From Thermoanaerobacterium sp. CMT5567-10 (GTDB lineage: Bacteria; Bacillota; Thermoanaerobacteria; Thermoanaerobacterales; Thermoanaerobacteraceae), in the NCBI RefSeq assembly GCF_030534315.2, contig NZ_CP130558.2, forward strand, positions 186,001 to 250,000: a stretch of 64,000 nt of DNA. Direction: 5' to 3'. The notes under the pieces were generated by a model that saw only the letters and a list, made by a program, of their open reading frames with translations, was not told the origin of the DNA and searched no databases. Numbering within the stretch: the stretch's first letter is position 1; each line of letters begins with the position of its first letter. The position numbers and the translations under genes are program-made. Of this stretch, positions 44,063-52,816 are shown in pieces.

Positions 44063-45757
44063 TTAATAACTATCATCATACGTCAGTCTAAGCATTTCAT
44101 CAATTGTGGTAATACCATCTAAAACAAGCTTTTTTGCACTTTCTCTAAGTGTATTCATGCCGTTTGAAACAGCTTCATTTGCAATCACATCTGCCGAAGC
44201 CTTTTCATTTGTAAGCTCCTTTATCTTAGGTGTCATCATCATTATTTCATATATTGGAACTCTGCCTCTATACCCTGTTTTATTACAGACGGCACATCCT
44301 CTACCTTTATGCAATTTAAGAGATTTTTCCGTATCTAGTCCTAGAATAAGCTTTTCTCTGTGAGATGCCTCATACTCTATCTTACAGTTATTGCATATTT
44401 TCCTCGCCAACCTCTGTGCAATAACGCCAACAATCGATGAAGAAACAAGATAAGGTTCTATCCCCATATCGATTAGCCTCGTTATCGCGCCTGCAGAGTC
44501 ATTTGTATGTAACGTAGACAAAACCAAATGCCCTGTAATTGATGACCTTATGGCTATTTCTGCAGTTTCTCTATCCCTTATTTCACCAATCATTATTATA
44601 TCAGGATCTTGTCTTAATATGGATCTTAAAGCCGCTGCAAACGTAAGGCCTGCTTTTTCATTGACCTGTACCTGATTCAAACCTTCAAGTGTATATTCAA
44701 CCGGATCTTCAACGGTTATTATATTTATATCAGGCTTATTAAGTTCGTTTAGCATAGCATAAAGTGTTGTAGTCTTACCGCTTCCAGTAGGACCTGTAAG
44801 AAGAATTATGCCATTGGGATGGCGCAGTAAATCATCAAACAACTTCATGTCCTTGTCATTCAAACCTAATTTATCTTTAGTAATTATATAACCGCTTTTA
44901 TCCAATATCCTAAGTACAAGTTTTTCTCCATAAATTGTAGGCAATGAAGACGCTCTTATATCGATATTTTTACCATCCACAATTGTTTCAATCTTTCCGT
45001 CTTGCGGCAATCTTCTTTCTGCAATATTCATATTTGCCATTATTTTTATCCTTGTTATGACAGGTCCTTGAGTGCTTTTAAAAACTCTCATCGCTTCATG
45101 CAGTTCACCGTCAACCCTAAATCTTATCCTTAAATCATTTTCTGTAGGCTCTATATGTACATCAGATGCACGATTTTTAACTGCTTGTTCAATAATCGAA
45201 TTAACAAGCCTTACTGCAGGTGCATTGTTTATCTCATCTTCCGAAATACCTTTTAATAAATTGCTATCAATTTCTATGCCATCTTTGCTTAACTCTTTCT
45301 TAAAATCTTGTACTGCCTTTTCCGCTTCTTCTTTGCCAAAAACTCTATCAATCGCTTTTAATATACCATCTTCAGAAGCAATCAACGGTTTTATTTCTTG
45401 CTTCGTTATAAGCTTTATATCATCTATAGCAAATATGTTAAGAGGATCTGCCATTGCAACAAATAGACCATCATTATCCTTTTTTATGGGTATTGCAACA
45501 TGCCTTTTAGCTAATGATTCCGGAATCAGTTTGGCAACATTTGGGTCAATAAAAACTTTTTTTATATCGATATGTGGTATACCAAGCTGAAACTCTAAAG
45601 CCTCAATGATTTGCTCTTCCGTCAAATACCCCTCTTTAACAAGTATTTTACCAAGTTTTTCACCTGTCATCTTTTGAATCTTTATGGCATTATTAAGCTG
45701 ATTTTCATCTATCAGACCGACTTCTACGAGAAGGTCTCCTAATTTCTTCTTTATCAT
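44063..45757 (-). CDS. pilB: Type IV pilus extension ATPase PilB with MshEN-like N-terminus
   Basis: 564-aa GspE-family ATPase. The N-terminal domain has two MshEN-like repeats, residues 4-28 (KKLGDLLVEVGLIDENQL) and 33-57 (EKLGKILVKEGYLTEEQI); MshEN domains of some PilB/MshE proteins bind c-di-GMP. Then come Walker A (LLTGPTGSGKTTTLYAM, near residue 320), Walker B (RQDPDIIMIGEIRD), the His box and a four-cysteine zinc site (CNNC and CAVC). ATG at 45757 after GGAGGGG. First gene of the pilus operon, behind a c-di-GMP-II riboswitch. Confidence 0.96.
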   Translation of the reverse strand: MIKKKLGDLLVEVGLIDENQLNNAIKIQKMTGEKLGKILVKEGYLTEEQIIEALEFQLGIPHIDIKKVFIDPNVAKLIPESLAKRHVAIPIKKDNDGLFVAMADPLNIFAIDDIKLITKQEIKPLIASEDGILKAIDRVFGKEEAEKAVQDFKKELSKDGIEIDSNLLKGISEDEINNAPAVRLVNSIIEQAVKNRASDVHIEPTENDLRIRFRVDGELHEAMRVFKSTQGPVITRIKIMANMNIAERRLPQDGKIETIVDGKNIDIRASSLPTIYGEKLVLRILDKSGYIITKDKLGLNDKDMKLFDDLLRHPNGIILLTGPTGSGKTTTLYAMLNELNKPDINIITVEDPVEYTLEGLNQVQVNEKAGLTFAAALRSILRQDPDIIMIGEIRDRETAEIAIRSSITGHLVLSTLHTNDSAGAITRLIDMGIEPYLVSSSIVGVIAQRLARKICNNCKIEYEASHREKLILGLDTEKSLKLHKGRGCAVCNKTGYRGRVPIYEIMMMTPKIKELTNEKASADVIANEAVSNGMNTLRESAKKLVLDGITTIDEMLRLTYDDSY

Positions 45758-45782
45758 TAAGGCCCCTCCAAAATAAATAAAG

Positions 45783-45860
45783 CCGACAATGATGCCGGTT
45801 GCGCCACCATATCAATGAGTCGTAAAGCGCCCAAATATAGACTCACATCATCTACATCTA
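45783..45860 (-). promoter_or_regulatory. c-di-GMP-II riboswitch with terminator platform, upstream of pilB
   Basis: Minus-strand sequence contains the class II core: GAGTC, TTTGGGCGCTTTACGACTC, then GGTGGCGCAACCGGC, the same order as the known aptamer (TTGGGCACTTGACTC and GTGCAACCGACC). GAGTC pairs with GACTC and GGCGC pairs with GCGCAACC-side bases. P1 is GATGATG (45852-45846) with CATCATT (45794-45788). A competing hairpin CCGGC-ATCATT-GTCGG (45798-45783) followed by CTTTATTTATTTT uses the same CATCATT, so ligand-stabilised P1 should prevent termination. An ON switch for pili is predicted; a TAGAAT -10 may lie at 45869-45864. Confidence 0.85.
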
Positions 45861-45912
45861 CCAATTCTAAAATTATTCAAAAACTGAAATTACCTATAAA
45901 TTATATTCTACA

Positions 45913-46764
45913 TTATTTAACAAAATCCTTCTTTTTAAGAATATTTAAAATAATACTCCTGTTGAAATTCACACCAGTCCATATTTTAAAAGAATGATTT
46001 GCTTGGTTAATAAGCATATCAAATCCATTAAGATTTCTAATACCGCATTTTTCTGCATAACTTAGCAATAGTGTCTTTTCAGGATTATAGATAATATCAT
46101 AAACAAATTTTGCTTTTACTACGACATTTTCATCTACTGGAGATAAATTAATATTTGGAGACATACCGACGCTTGTAGCATTTACTAGAATATCTATTTC
46201 TTCAAGCTGATTCAAATCATCATACGTAACATCAATACAATTTATGCCGAGATTATTTTTTATGTAGGTGCTAAGATTTCTTGCCTTTTCTTTCGATCTA
46301 TTTGCGACAATTATTGTTCTGACACCTGCAAGCGAAAGTCCTACTGCAACAGCTCTTGCGGCACCACCAGCTCCAAGTATTACCGCATTTTTCCCTTCAA
46401 CTTCTATACCATGCTCTTTAAGTGATTCGGTAAACCCTGTAACATCAGTATTGTATCCTTCTAATATTCCATTATTATTTTTTATCGTGTTAACTGCACC
46501 TATTAGCTTCGCTTCATCAGATACATAATCTAGATATTTTATGACATTTTCTTTATGAGGCACCGTAACATTTATACCTTTTATGCCTAATGCTTTTATA
46601 CCTAAAATCGCATCTTTTAAATTTTCTTCATATACATCAAAAGACACGTAAACCGAGTTTAAATTATTACTTTCAAATGCCGCATTATGTATTAATGGTG
46701 ACAAGCTATGTCCAATAGGATGTCCTATTATCCCGTAAATATCAGTTTTTGTGTCTATGCGCAT
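45913..46764 (-). CDS. aroE: Shikimate dehydrogenase
   Basis: 283-aa NADPH-dependent enzyme. The substrate site is IGHSLSPLIHN and NVTVPHKENV (catalytic Lys); the nucleotide site is ILGAGGAARAV, and the ending has the GFDMLINQA signature. It follows yqeG after six bases, a common pair. A riboswitch-controlled pilus operon begins just downstream. Confidence 0.95.
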   Translation of the reverse strand: MRIDTKTDIYGIIGHPIGHSLSPLIHNAAFESNNLNSVYVSFDVYEENLKDAILGIKALGIKGINVTVPHKENVIKYLDYVSDEAKLIGAVNTIKNNNGILEGYNTDVTGFTESLKEHGIEVEGKNAVILGAGGAARAVAVGLSLAGVRTIIVANRSKEKARNLSTYIKNNLGINCIDVTYDDLNQLEEIDILVNATSVGMSPNINLSPVDENVVVKAKFVYDIIYNPEKTLLLSYAEKCGIRNLNGFDMLINQANHSFKIWTGVNFNRSIILNILKKKDFVK

Positions 46765-46770
46765 ATCTTC

Positions 46771-47256
46771 TCACACCTTTTTTAATACTCTTCTTTCAAG
46801 TTTTCTCATCAATTTAGTCCAGCCAAACTCTTCACTTGATAAAGGCCTTACAAGTATTGTGAAGAGTCCAACTCTGTGTCCTCCAAGTATGTCTGTAAAA
46901 ATTTGGTCACCAATGATGGCAGTTTCTTCAGGCTTGGAATCAAGCATTTTTAAAGCCTTATAAAAAGCAGCTTTTCTTGGCTTGATTGCCCAAGAAACTC
47001 CTTGTATACCTATATTTTTTGTAAAATTATTGACCCTTTTCGTCGTATTATTTGATATCAAACAAATTTTAAACCCTTTTGATTTCAAAAACTTAAATAA
47101 ATTAATAACTTTTCGATCAGGATTTAATATTTTTTGAGGTACAAGTGTATTATCAATATCAAAAACTAATGAAGTTATACCTCTTTCTTTTAATTCCTCA
47201 AAATTTATATCGTATATTGAATTTACATACATATCAGGAATCAATTTTTTATACAA
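46771..47256 (-). CDS. yqeG: YqeG family HAD IIIA phosphatase
   Basis: 161-aa HAD-superfamily protein: motif I VFDIDNTLVPQ, motif II ISNNTTKR and motif III IIGDQIFTDILGG. The physiological substrate is unclear (related proteins act on phosphatidylglycerophosphate). Start TTG (47254-47256), eight bases after GGGG, giving the family's usual beginning MYKKLIPDMYV. Confidence 0.9.
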   Translation of the reverse strand: MYKKLIPDMYVNSIYDINFEELKERGITSLVFDIDNTLVPQKILNPDRKVINLFKFLKSKGFKICLISNNTTKRVNNFTKNIGIQGVSWAIKPRKAAFYKALKMLDSKPEETAIIGDQIFTDILGGHRVGLFTILVRPLSSEEFGWTKLMRKLERRVLKKV

Positions 47257-47397
47257 TAAATTCACCCCAAACTTACTTTTTAATTATACTTTATAAAAAA
47301 ATAAACTGTCAATATAGACAGCGTCAGATTTATGACAATAAATTTGAAAATTATACTTAGTCTAAACTTTTAAGTTTTTAAACATATAAATTCTTTA

Positions 47398-48093
47398 TTA
47401 CATCGTCATTTCTTTAAATAATTTGTTTAATGCTTTCTTTTCTATTCTTGATACATATGACCTTGAAATGCCAAGCATTTTTGCTATTTCCCTTTGCGTC
47501 TTGGCACCGCCATTTACGAGTCCATATCTCAATTCTATTATCAACTTTTCCCTGCTTTTAAGGGCACTATTTATCTTGCTATATAGTTTTTTTATCTGCA
47601 TCTTTAACTCTACCTGTTCACTGATTTCATCTGTTTCAGTGCCTAATATGTCAATTAGCGAAATTGCATTACCTTCTTTATCAATACCTATGGGATCCTG
47701 CAATGAAATCTCTGATTTTATCTTTTTTTCAGCTCTCAACGACATCAATATTTCGTTTTCAATGCATCTAGCTGCATATGTTGCCAAATGTGTTCCTTTT
47801 GAAGCATCATAAGTTGTAATAGCTTTTATAAGCCCGATTGTTCCTATTGATATCAGATCATCGACATCTTTTCCTGTATTGCTGTATTTCTTAACAATGT
47901 GTGCTACAAGTCTCAAGTTCCTTTCAATCAAAATGTTCTTCGCCTCTTCGTCGCCGTTTTTATAAGCTTCAAAATATTTTTTTTCTTCTTCTGCTGTAAG
48001 AGGCTGGGGAAATGAACTAGCATTTGTTAAATAGCCAAAATTAATTATATCTTTTACAATTGACGTAATTAGTGCAATAAGTGTTGCCCACAT
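47398..48093 (-). CDS. sigK: RNA polymerase sporulation sigma factor SigK
   Basis: 231-aa late mother-cell sigma factor with an N-terminal pro-sequence of about 20 hydrophobic residues (WATLIALITSIVKDIINFGYL), region 2 (RNLRLVAHIVKKYSNTGKDVDDLISIGTIG as the core, seen in part) and region 4 (TQREIAKMLGISRSYVSRIEKKAL). The gene is continuous, so no skin element interrupts it. Start ATG at 48091-48093 after GGAGGTG. Activation by SpoIVFB and the SpoIVB signal is expected, which makes the spoIVB frameshift notable. Confidence 0.96.
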   Translation of the reverse strand: MWATLIALITSIVKDIINFGYLTNASSFPQPLTAEEEKKYFEAYKNGDEEAKNILIERNLRLVAHIVKKYSNTGKDVDDLISIGTIGLIKAITTYDASKGTHLATYAARCIENEILMSLRAEKKIKSEISLQDPIGIDKEGNAISLIDILGTETDEISEQVELKMQIKKLYSKINSALKSREKLIIELRYGLVNGGAKTQREIAKMLGISRSYVSRIEKKALNKLFKEMTM

Positions 48094-48126
48094 TATTGAC
48101 ACCTCCATATTTTAAGTCACATAAAA

Positions 48127-48156
48127 AAATATATGCGCGCTAAAATGTTTAGGTGC
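48127..48156 (-). promoter_or_regulatory. Possible SigE/SigK-type promoter of sigK
   Basis: On the minus strand GCACC (48156-48152), a 16-base spacer and CATATATTT (48135-48127), against SigK AC-N16-CATANNNTA. It lies 33 bases upstream of sigK, which in Bacillus is read by SigE and SigK. Consensus match only. Confidence 0.35.
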
Positions 48157-48161
48157 AAGTC

Positions 48162-49766
48162 TTATTTATAATATTTCATTATTTCTTCAGCAATTTCTTT
48201 AAATATTGGAGCTGCTTTAATTCCTCCAATATCACCATTTTTCACAAACACAGATATGGCATAGACTGGTTTGTCATACGGCACAAAGCCTGTAAACCAC
48301 GCGTGATATATGTTCTTTTCTCTGCTAACTTCAGCCGAACCGGTTTTCCCTGCAGATTTATATTCTGTCTCTGCATTTTTACCTGTTCCATTGGCGACAG
48401 CATCTCTCATCATTTGCTTTACGCTTAATGCTGTACTTTCACTGATTACTCTGTACGAATTCGTCTTATGGAGATTTTCCACCACTGTGCCATTCTCATC
48501 CACAACGGCTTTCAAAAGATTTGGCACATTTCTTATACCGTCATTTGCAATTGTAGCTGCAATGTCCGCTGCTTGCAATGGAGTCATAGTAACATCACCT
48601 TGACCGATTGAAAGATTTCCTATACCTGCACCGTATGTATTATTCAACAAAGGCAATGTACCTACTTGTTCTTCTACAGGTAAATTATCATCTTTTGTAA
48701 TTCCAAACTTTTTTGCCATATCAATTATATTGCTGCCTCCTGTTTTTTGCCCAATTTTTATAAAAGTAGTATTTGATGAAACTTCAAATGCTTTATTAAT
48801 ATTTATTAAGCCATTCGATTCACCCATGAAATTATGATAAATTACACCGTCTATATTTATATATGGCTCGTCAATAAAATTGTCGTATACATTTACTTTT
48901 TTATTTTCCAATGCCGCAGATGCCACTATAATTTTAAATATGGAACCCGGCGGATATTCAATCAATGCTTTATTCAACAATTCTTCATTTTTGCTGTCAA
49001 GGTAACTGCTTATCTTGTTTTGATCGTAGTTTGGCCTTGAAGCCATAGCTAAAATATCGCCATTTTTCACATCCAATACAACCGCCGCTCCATTTATCTT
49101 ATTTTTATCTAAAATATCTTCTACTGCTTTTTGAATATGATAATCCAATGTAGTCTCAATGGAAAATACTTTATTTTGAGAGTTTATAATCTTTACACCC
49201 AAGCCTTTTAAATAATCGTTGTAATTATCTTTAAAAACGGCAACAGATTCATTTCCGCCAGAGCTTAACGTTTTATTAAATGTGTTTTCCAATCCATAAC
49301 TTATTGTTCCATAATAACCTATTACATGCCTTGCTAAAGAATTAGAATCATATCTCTGAGGTGTATCCATCTTAAAGAGTCCAATTGGTAAATTTCCTTT
49401 GTATGTATATTTACATTTATATTTAATAATATCCTTTTCAGAATTTAGATCTTTATATATTTCCATGTCTGAAATTCCCGTTATTTTATTTAAAATTATT
49501 GACGCCGTTTTTTTGTTTACAATCATACCTGGTATAGCATAAATATATTCTGTATAAGTTCTATCAGTAAAAGGTATTAAATTTCTATCATAGATTTCAC
49601 CTCTTCTCTTTTCCAAATTTAGACTCTCCATCTTCTGTTGGACAGCAATTTTAGCGTATGTTTCTCCTTTTATATATTGAATATAGAATAATCTCATTAG
49701 TAAACCTAATATTAATAATGTTATAACAATATTTAAAGCAATAATTCTAGTACTTTTTTTATACAT
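48162..49766 (-). CDS. Class B penicillin-binding protein (transpeptidase)
   Basis: 534-aa monofunctional PBP: transmembrane anchor (about residues 9-28), dimerisation domain (RRGEIYDRN) and transpeptidase domain with SIFK (PPGSIFKI), SSNTTF (SxN) and GKTGSAEV (KTG). There are no PASTA domains, so it resembles PBP2/SpoVD-like enzymes of clostridia; the exact role, elongation or sporulation, is open. ATG at 49766 seven bases after AAAGGAG, which is part of a strong hairpin. Adjacent to sigK. Confidence 0.9.
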   Translation of the reverse strand: MYKKSTRIIALNIVITLLILGLLMRLFYIQYIKGETYAKIAVQQKMESLNLEKRRGEIYDRNLIPFTDRTYTEYIYAIPGMIVNKKTASIILNKITGISDMEIYKDLNSEKDIIKYKCKYTYKGNLPIGLFKMDTPQRYDSNSLARHVIGYYGTISYGLENTFNKTLSSGGNESVAVFKDNYNDYLKGLGVKIINSQNKVFSIETTLDYHIQKAVEDILDKNKINGAAVVLDVKNGDILAMASRPNYDQNKISSYLDSKNEELLNKALIEYPPGSIFKIIVASAALENKKVNVYDNFIDEPYINIDGVIYHNFMGESNGLININKAFEVSSNTTFIKIGQKTGGSNIIDMAKKFGITKDDNLPVEEQVGTLPLLNNTYGAGIGNLSIGQGDVTMTPLQAADIAATIANDGIRNVPNLLKAVVDENGTVVENLHKTNSYRVISESTALSVKQMMRDAVANGTGKNAETEYKSAGKTGSAEVSREKNIYHAWFTGFVPYDKPVYAISVFVKNGDIGGIKAAPIFKEIAEEIMKYYK

Positions 49767-49770
49767 AAAA

Positions 49771-49809
49771 AAACTCCTTTCTAGGATTATTATTCCCTTA
49801 AAGGAGTTT
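49771..49809 (-). terminator. Terminator after trhP whose 3' arm is the PBP ribosome binding site
   Basis: On the minus strand AAACTCCTTT (49809-49800) and AAAGGAGTTT (49780-49771) form a perfect 10-bp stem with a 19-base loop, followed by TTTT. AAAGGAG in the 3' arm is also the Shine-Dalgarno of the PBP gene. It can terminate trhP transcription and mask PBP translation in readthrough RNA. Confidence 0.7.
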
Positions 49810-49821
49810 CACATACATAAA

Positions 49822-51033
49822 TTAAGCTTTTTTCCTCAGCATGTAGTATTTCCCAACTTTCCTCTCAAATGGTATTTTAACTATCATTTGTGGATGTGGT
49901 GCAACTTCTATTTCATTCCCATCTGCATCATACATCCTATTGATAACCTCAGTAAACATATCATGCGGGCCAATAATTTCAACCTCATCACCTAAAAAGA
50001 ATCTATTTCTCTGCTCAACTATTGCAATTCCATTTTCTTCGTCATAATCGAGGACCATTCCTACAATATTGTAATTTCTTATATATGACGATGAATTATA
50101 ATTTTGTGATTCAGCTCCCGGCTTTCCAAAATAAAATCCAGTCGTAAAATCTCTATTGCTAACTTTGCCCAATTCTTCTAAAAGTTCTTCGTCAAAAACG
50201 TATTTATCACCAAATTTAAGAAAATCATCTATAGCCTTTCTATAAGCTTTTGTCACAACAGCAACGTAATATGAGCTTTTATTTCTACCTTCTATCTTTA
50301 AACTAGTAACACCAGCTTTAATAATATCCGGAATATATTTTATCATACATAAGTCTTTAGAATTCATTATATATGTTCCTCTGTCATCTTCTTCAATGCT
50401 CATATATTGACCTGGTCTTTTCTCTTCAACAATATAATATTTCCACCTACAAGGGTGTGTGCATTCACCTTTATTTGCATCTCTACCTGTTAAATAATTG
50501 CTAAGAAGACATCTGCCAGAATATGAAATACACATTGCTCCATGAACAAAAACTTCCAATTCTAAATCATTAGGAGTTTTTTCTCTGATTTCTTTTATCT
50601 CTTCTAATGACAACTCTCTTGCCAGAACTATACGCTTTGCGCCAAGATTATGCCAAAAAATTGCGCTTCTGTAATTAACGTTATTTGCTTGTGTACTTAT
50701 ATGAATCTCAAGTTTTGGTGCAACATCCCTTATTACTGAAAAAACTCCAGGATCCGAAACTATTACAGCATCTATACCAGTTTTGCTTACTTCATAGATG
50801 TATTCAGGCAATCCCACAAGATCTTCATTGTGGGGGAAAATATTCACAGTTAAATATGCCTTTTTCCCATGCTTTTTAACATATTCAACCGCATATTTAA
50901 TCTCATCCATATTAAAACCAACTGTAGCTCTGAGTCCATAATTGCTTCCACCAAAATAAACAGCATCAGCTCCATAATTTATTGCAATTTTTACTCTCTC
51001 TATATCACCTGCAGGTGATAACAATTCAACCAT
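49822..51033 (-). CDS. trhP: U32 family tRNA hydroxylation protein TrhP
   Basis: 403-aa U32 protein (MVELLSPAGDIERVKIAINYGADAVYFGG) with the conserved cysteine cluster (YSGRCLL then GECTHPCRW) that can hold an iron-sulfur cluster. The TrhP/RlhA group introduces 5-hydroxyuridine at tRNA position 34 or hydroxylates rRNA. The neighbour trmR, the methyltransferase that acts on ho5U34, supports the tRNA role. ATG after AAAGGAG. Confidence 0.85.
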   Translation of the reverse strand: MVELLSPAGDIERVKIAINYGADAVYFGGSNYGLRATVGFNMDEIKYAVEYVKKHGKKAYLTVNIFPHNEDLVGLPEYIYEVSKTGIDAVIVSDPGVFSVIRDVAPKLEIHISTQANNVNYRSAIFWHNLGAKRIVLARELSLEEIKEIREKTPNDLELEVFVHGAMCISYSGRCLLSNYLTGRDANKGECTHPCRWKYYIVEEKRPGQYMSIEEDDRGTYIMNSKDLCMIKYIPDIIKAGVTSLKIEGRNKSSYYVAVVTKAYRKAIDDFLKFGDKYVFDEELLEELGKVSNRDFTTGFYFGKPGAESQNYNSSSYIRNYNIVGMVLDYDEENGIAIVEQRNRFFLGDEVEIIGPHDMFTEVINRMYDADGNEIEVAPHPQMIVKIPFERKVGKYYMLRKKA

Positions 51034-51037
51034 TTTT

Positions 51038-51667
51038 TCACTCCTTTACACTTATAGACAATCCATCGCCTATAGGAATAATCGACGTAGATATTCCTGT
51101 TTTGTTCAAAATATATGAAATAAAATCCCTCATCCTGTAAACTATTGTCCTGCGTTTATGTTTAACATGTACTTCATTAACTACATATCCTTTATACAAA
51201 ATATTATCACAAATCAAAACACCATTATGTTTCAATACTTTTAAAGACTCATCAAAAAATTCCTTGTAATGTCCTTTTGACGCATCGATAAATATTAAAT
51301 CATATTTTCTATTAAGACAAGGTAAGACATCCAATGCATCACCTTTTATTAACTCCACTCTATTTAACAAGGAGGCTTTAATGAAATTTTCTTTTGCTAT
51401 CTCAGCCATATCCATGTCTTTTTCAATAGTAAAAACTTTGGAATTCTCATATGCTGATAGCATTACGATAGAAGAATAACCAATGGCTGTACCTATCTCC
51501 AAAATATTTTCTGGCTGTTTGATTTTAATAATTGTCTCCAAAAATTTAGCAACTTCAGGTTTTACAATAGGAATAAAGTTTTTATTTGCGTAATCTTCAA
51601 TATCTTTTAGTATCCCCTGTCTTGTATCAAATAATTGTCTTATAAATTTTACGTCACTATCTATCAT
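51038..51667 (-). CDS. trmR: tRNA 5-hydroxyuridine methyltransferase TrmR
   Basis: 209-aa class I SAM methyltransferase of the COMT-like family (ILEIGTAIGYSSIVML, VFTIEKDMD, YDLIFIDASKGHY). In Bacillus the product (YrrM) converts ho5U34 to mo5U34. It is encoded between mltG and trhP, the same order as yrrL-yrrM-yrrN/O. ATG after GAGGTG. Confidence 0.9.
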   Translation of the reverse strand: MIDSDVKFIRQLFDTRQGILKDIEDYANKNFIPIVKPEVAKFLETIIKIKQPENILEIGTAIGYSSIVMLSAYENSKVFTIEKDMDMAEIAKENFIKASLLNRVELIKGDALDVLPCLNRKYDLIFIDASKGHYKEFFDESLKVLKHNGVLICDNILYKGYVVNEVHVKHKRRTIVYRMRDFISYILNKTGISTSIIPIGDGLSISVKE

Positions 51668-51681
51668 CTAAATCAGCACCT

Positions 51682-52713
51682 CTAATTTTTATTAACACTT
51701 TTTTCTGCATTCAACTGATCTAAATACGTCTTGCTAAAAATGTGAGAACCATCACTTTGAGCTACATAGTAGTAATAATCATGTTTTACAGGATTTAATG
51801 CTGCTTCTATAGATTTTAATCCCGGATTGCTAATAGGACCTATAGGAAGTCCATAGTTTTTATAAGTATTGTACGGAGAGTCAATTTTTAAATCATCAAG
51901 TGACAGTTTTTCCTTATGCTTTCCTAAAGCGTATTCAACAGTTGCATCAATCTGCAATTTCATATTTTTGTTTAATCTATTATAGATCACTCCTGCAATT
52001 AAAGGTCTATCTTTATCAATTTTGGCCTCTTTTTCAATCATCGACGCTATTATAATTATCTTGTCAGTTGACATACCAACATTTGTTTCATTTCCTTTTA
52101 TATAGGTTTTATACACTTCATCAAATCTAGATAGCATAAGATTTATAATATCATGTGCATTTGTCCCTTTTTTTATAATATAGGTATCCGGAAAAAGATA
52201 TCCCTCTAAGCGGTCAGGCCTGTCTTTAGGTAAATCTTTTAAAAAATCATAGTTGAATACTCCATTTTCAGCCTCATTAATAAAATCATTTTTATTAACT
52301 ATACCCATTTGCTGTAATCGATCTGCGATTTCATTTACTGTAAACCCTTCAGGTATGGTAAATTTCACAGTATCCACTATTGATTTTCCACTTTTTAACT
52401 TTTCTATTATTTCATCAGTAGTCATATTTGAACTTAAAAGATATTTTCCAGCTTTCATTTGTACACTATCGTCATAAAGACGTGCCCGCATTATAAAAAA
52501 CCATTCACTTTTTATAAGATTGTTGCTGCGCAAAATTTTTGCTATTTCAACAGTCGAAGAACCTGATGGAATAACAACCTCTTTTTGTGTTGAATTATTG
52601 TCAACAGGCTTAAAAAGACTTTCATAATAGATTACAGATGATAACACAAAGAAAACAAAAATTACTATGATTGCTATTCGCCTTTTTTTTCTTTTGTCCT
52701 CTACTTTAATCAT
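51682..52713 (-). CDS. mltG: Endolytic murein transglycosylase MltG
   Basis: 343-aa YceG-like protein with an N-terminal transmembrane helix (about residues 11-29), a LysM-like segment (VVIPSGSSTVEIAKILR) and the catalytic domain with the Glu in ASMIEKEAKIDKDRPLIAGVIYNRL (quoted in part as ASMIEKEAK). It cleaves nascent glycan strands and sets their length. Confidence 0.94.
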   Translation of the reverse strand: MIKVEDKRKKRRIAIIVIFVFFVLSSVIYYESLFKPVDNNSTQKEVVIPSGSSTVEIAKILRSNNLIKSEWFFIMRARLYDDSVQMKAGKYLLSSNMTTDEIIEKLKSGKSIVDTVKFTIPEGFTVNEIADRLQQMGIVNKNDFINEAENGVFNYDFLKDLPKDRPDRLEGYLFPDTYIIKKGTNAHDIINLMLSRFDEVYKTYIKGNETNVGMSTDKIIIIASMIEKEAKIDKDRPLIAGVIYNRLNKNMKLQIDATVEYALGKHKEKLSLDDLKIDSPYNTYKNYGLPIGPISNPGLKSIEAALNPVKHDYYYYVAQSDGSHIFSKTYLDQLNAEKSVNKN

Positions 52714-52779
52714 GTTTTGCTCCCCTTAAAAACAAAAATCGACACTTTATACAAAGATTATATAATTATATACAAATAA

Positions 52780-52809
52780 AAACAAGTAAGGTTTTATTCT
52801 TACTTGTTT
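52780..52809 (-). terminator. Terminator after ylbF
   Basis: 11-bp stem AAACAAGTAAG/CTTACTTGTTT with an 8-base loop, followed on the minus strand by TTTATTTG. It divides ylbF from mltG. Confidence 0.8.
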
Positions 52810-52816
52810 CTACTTA

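Noticed and set aside
45072-45590. 172-codon plus-strand frame opposite pilB
   Set aside because: Ser/Leu/Phe-rich antisense of a conserved ATPase; no initiation signals.
47290-47340. CTGTC/GACAG inverted repeat between sigK and yqeG as terminator
   Set aside because: Five or six pairs with a tiny loop and no U-tract on the minus strand.
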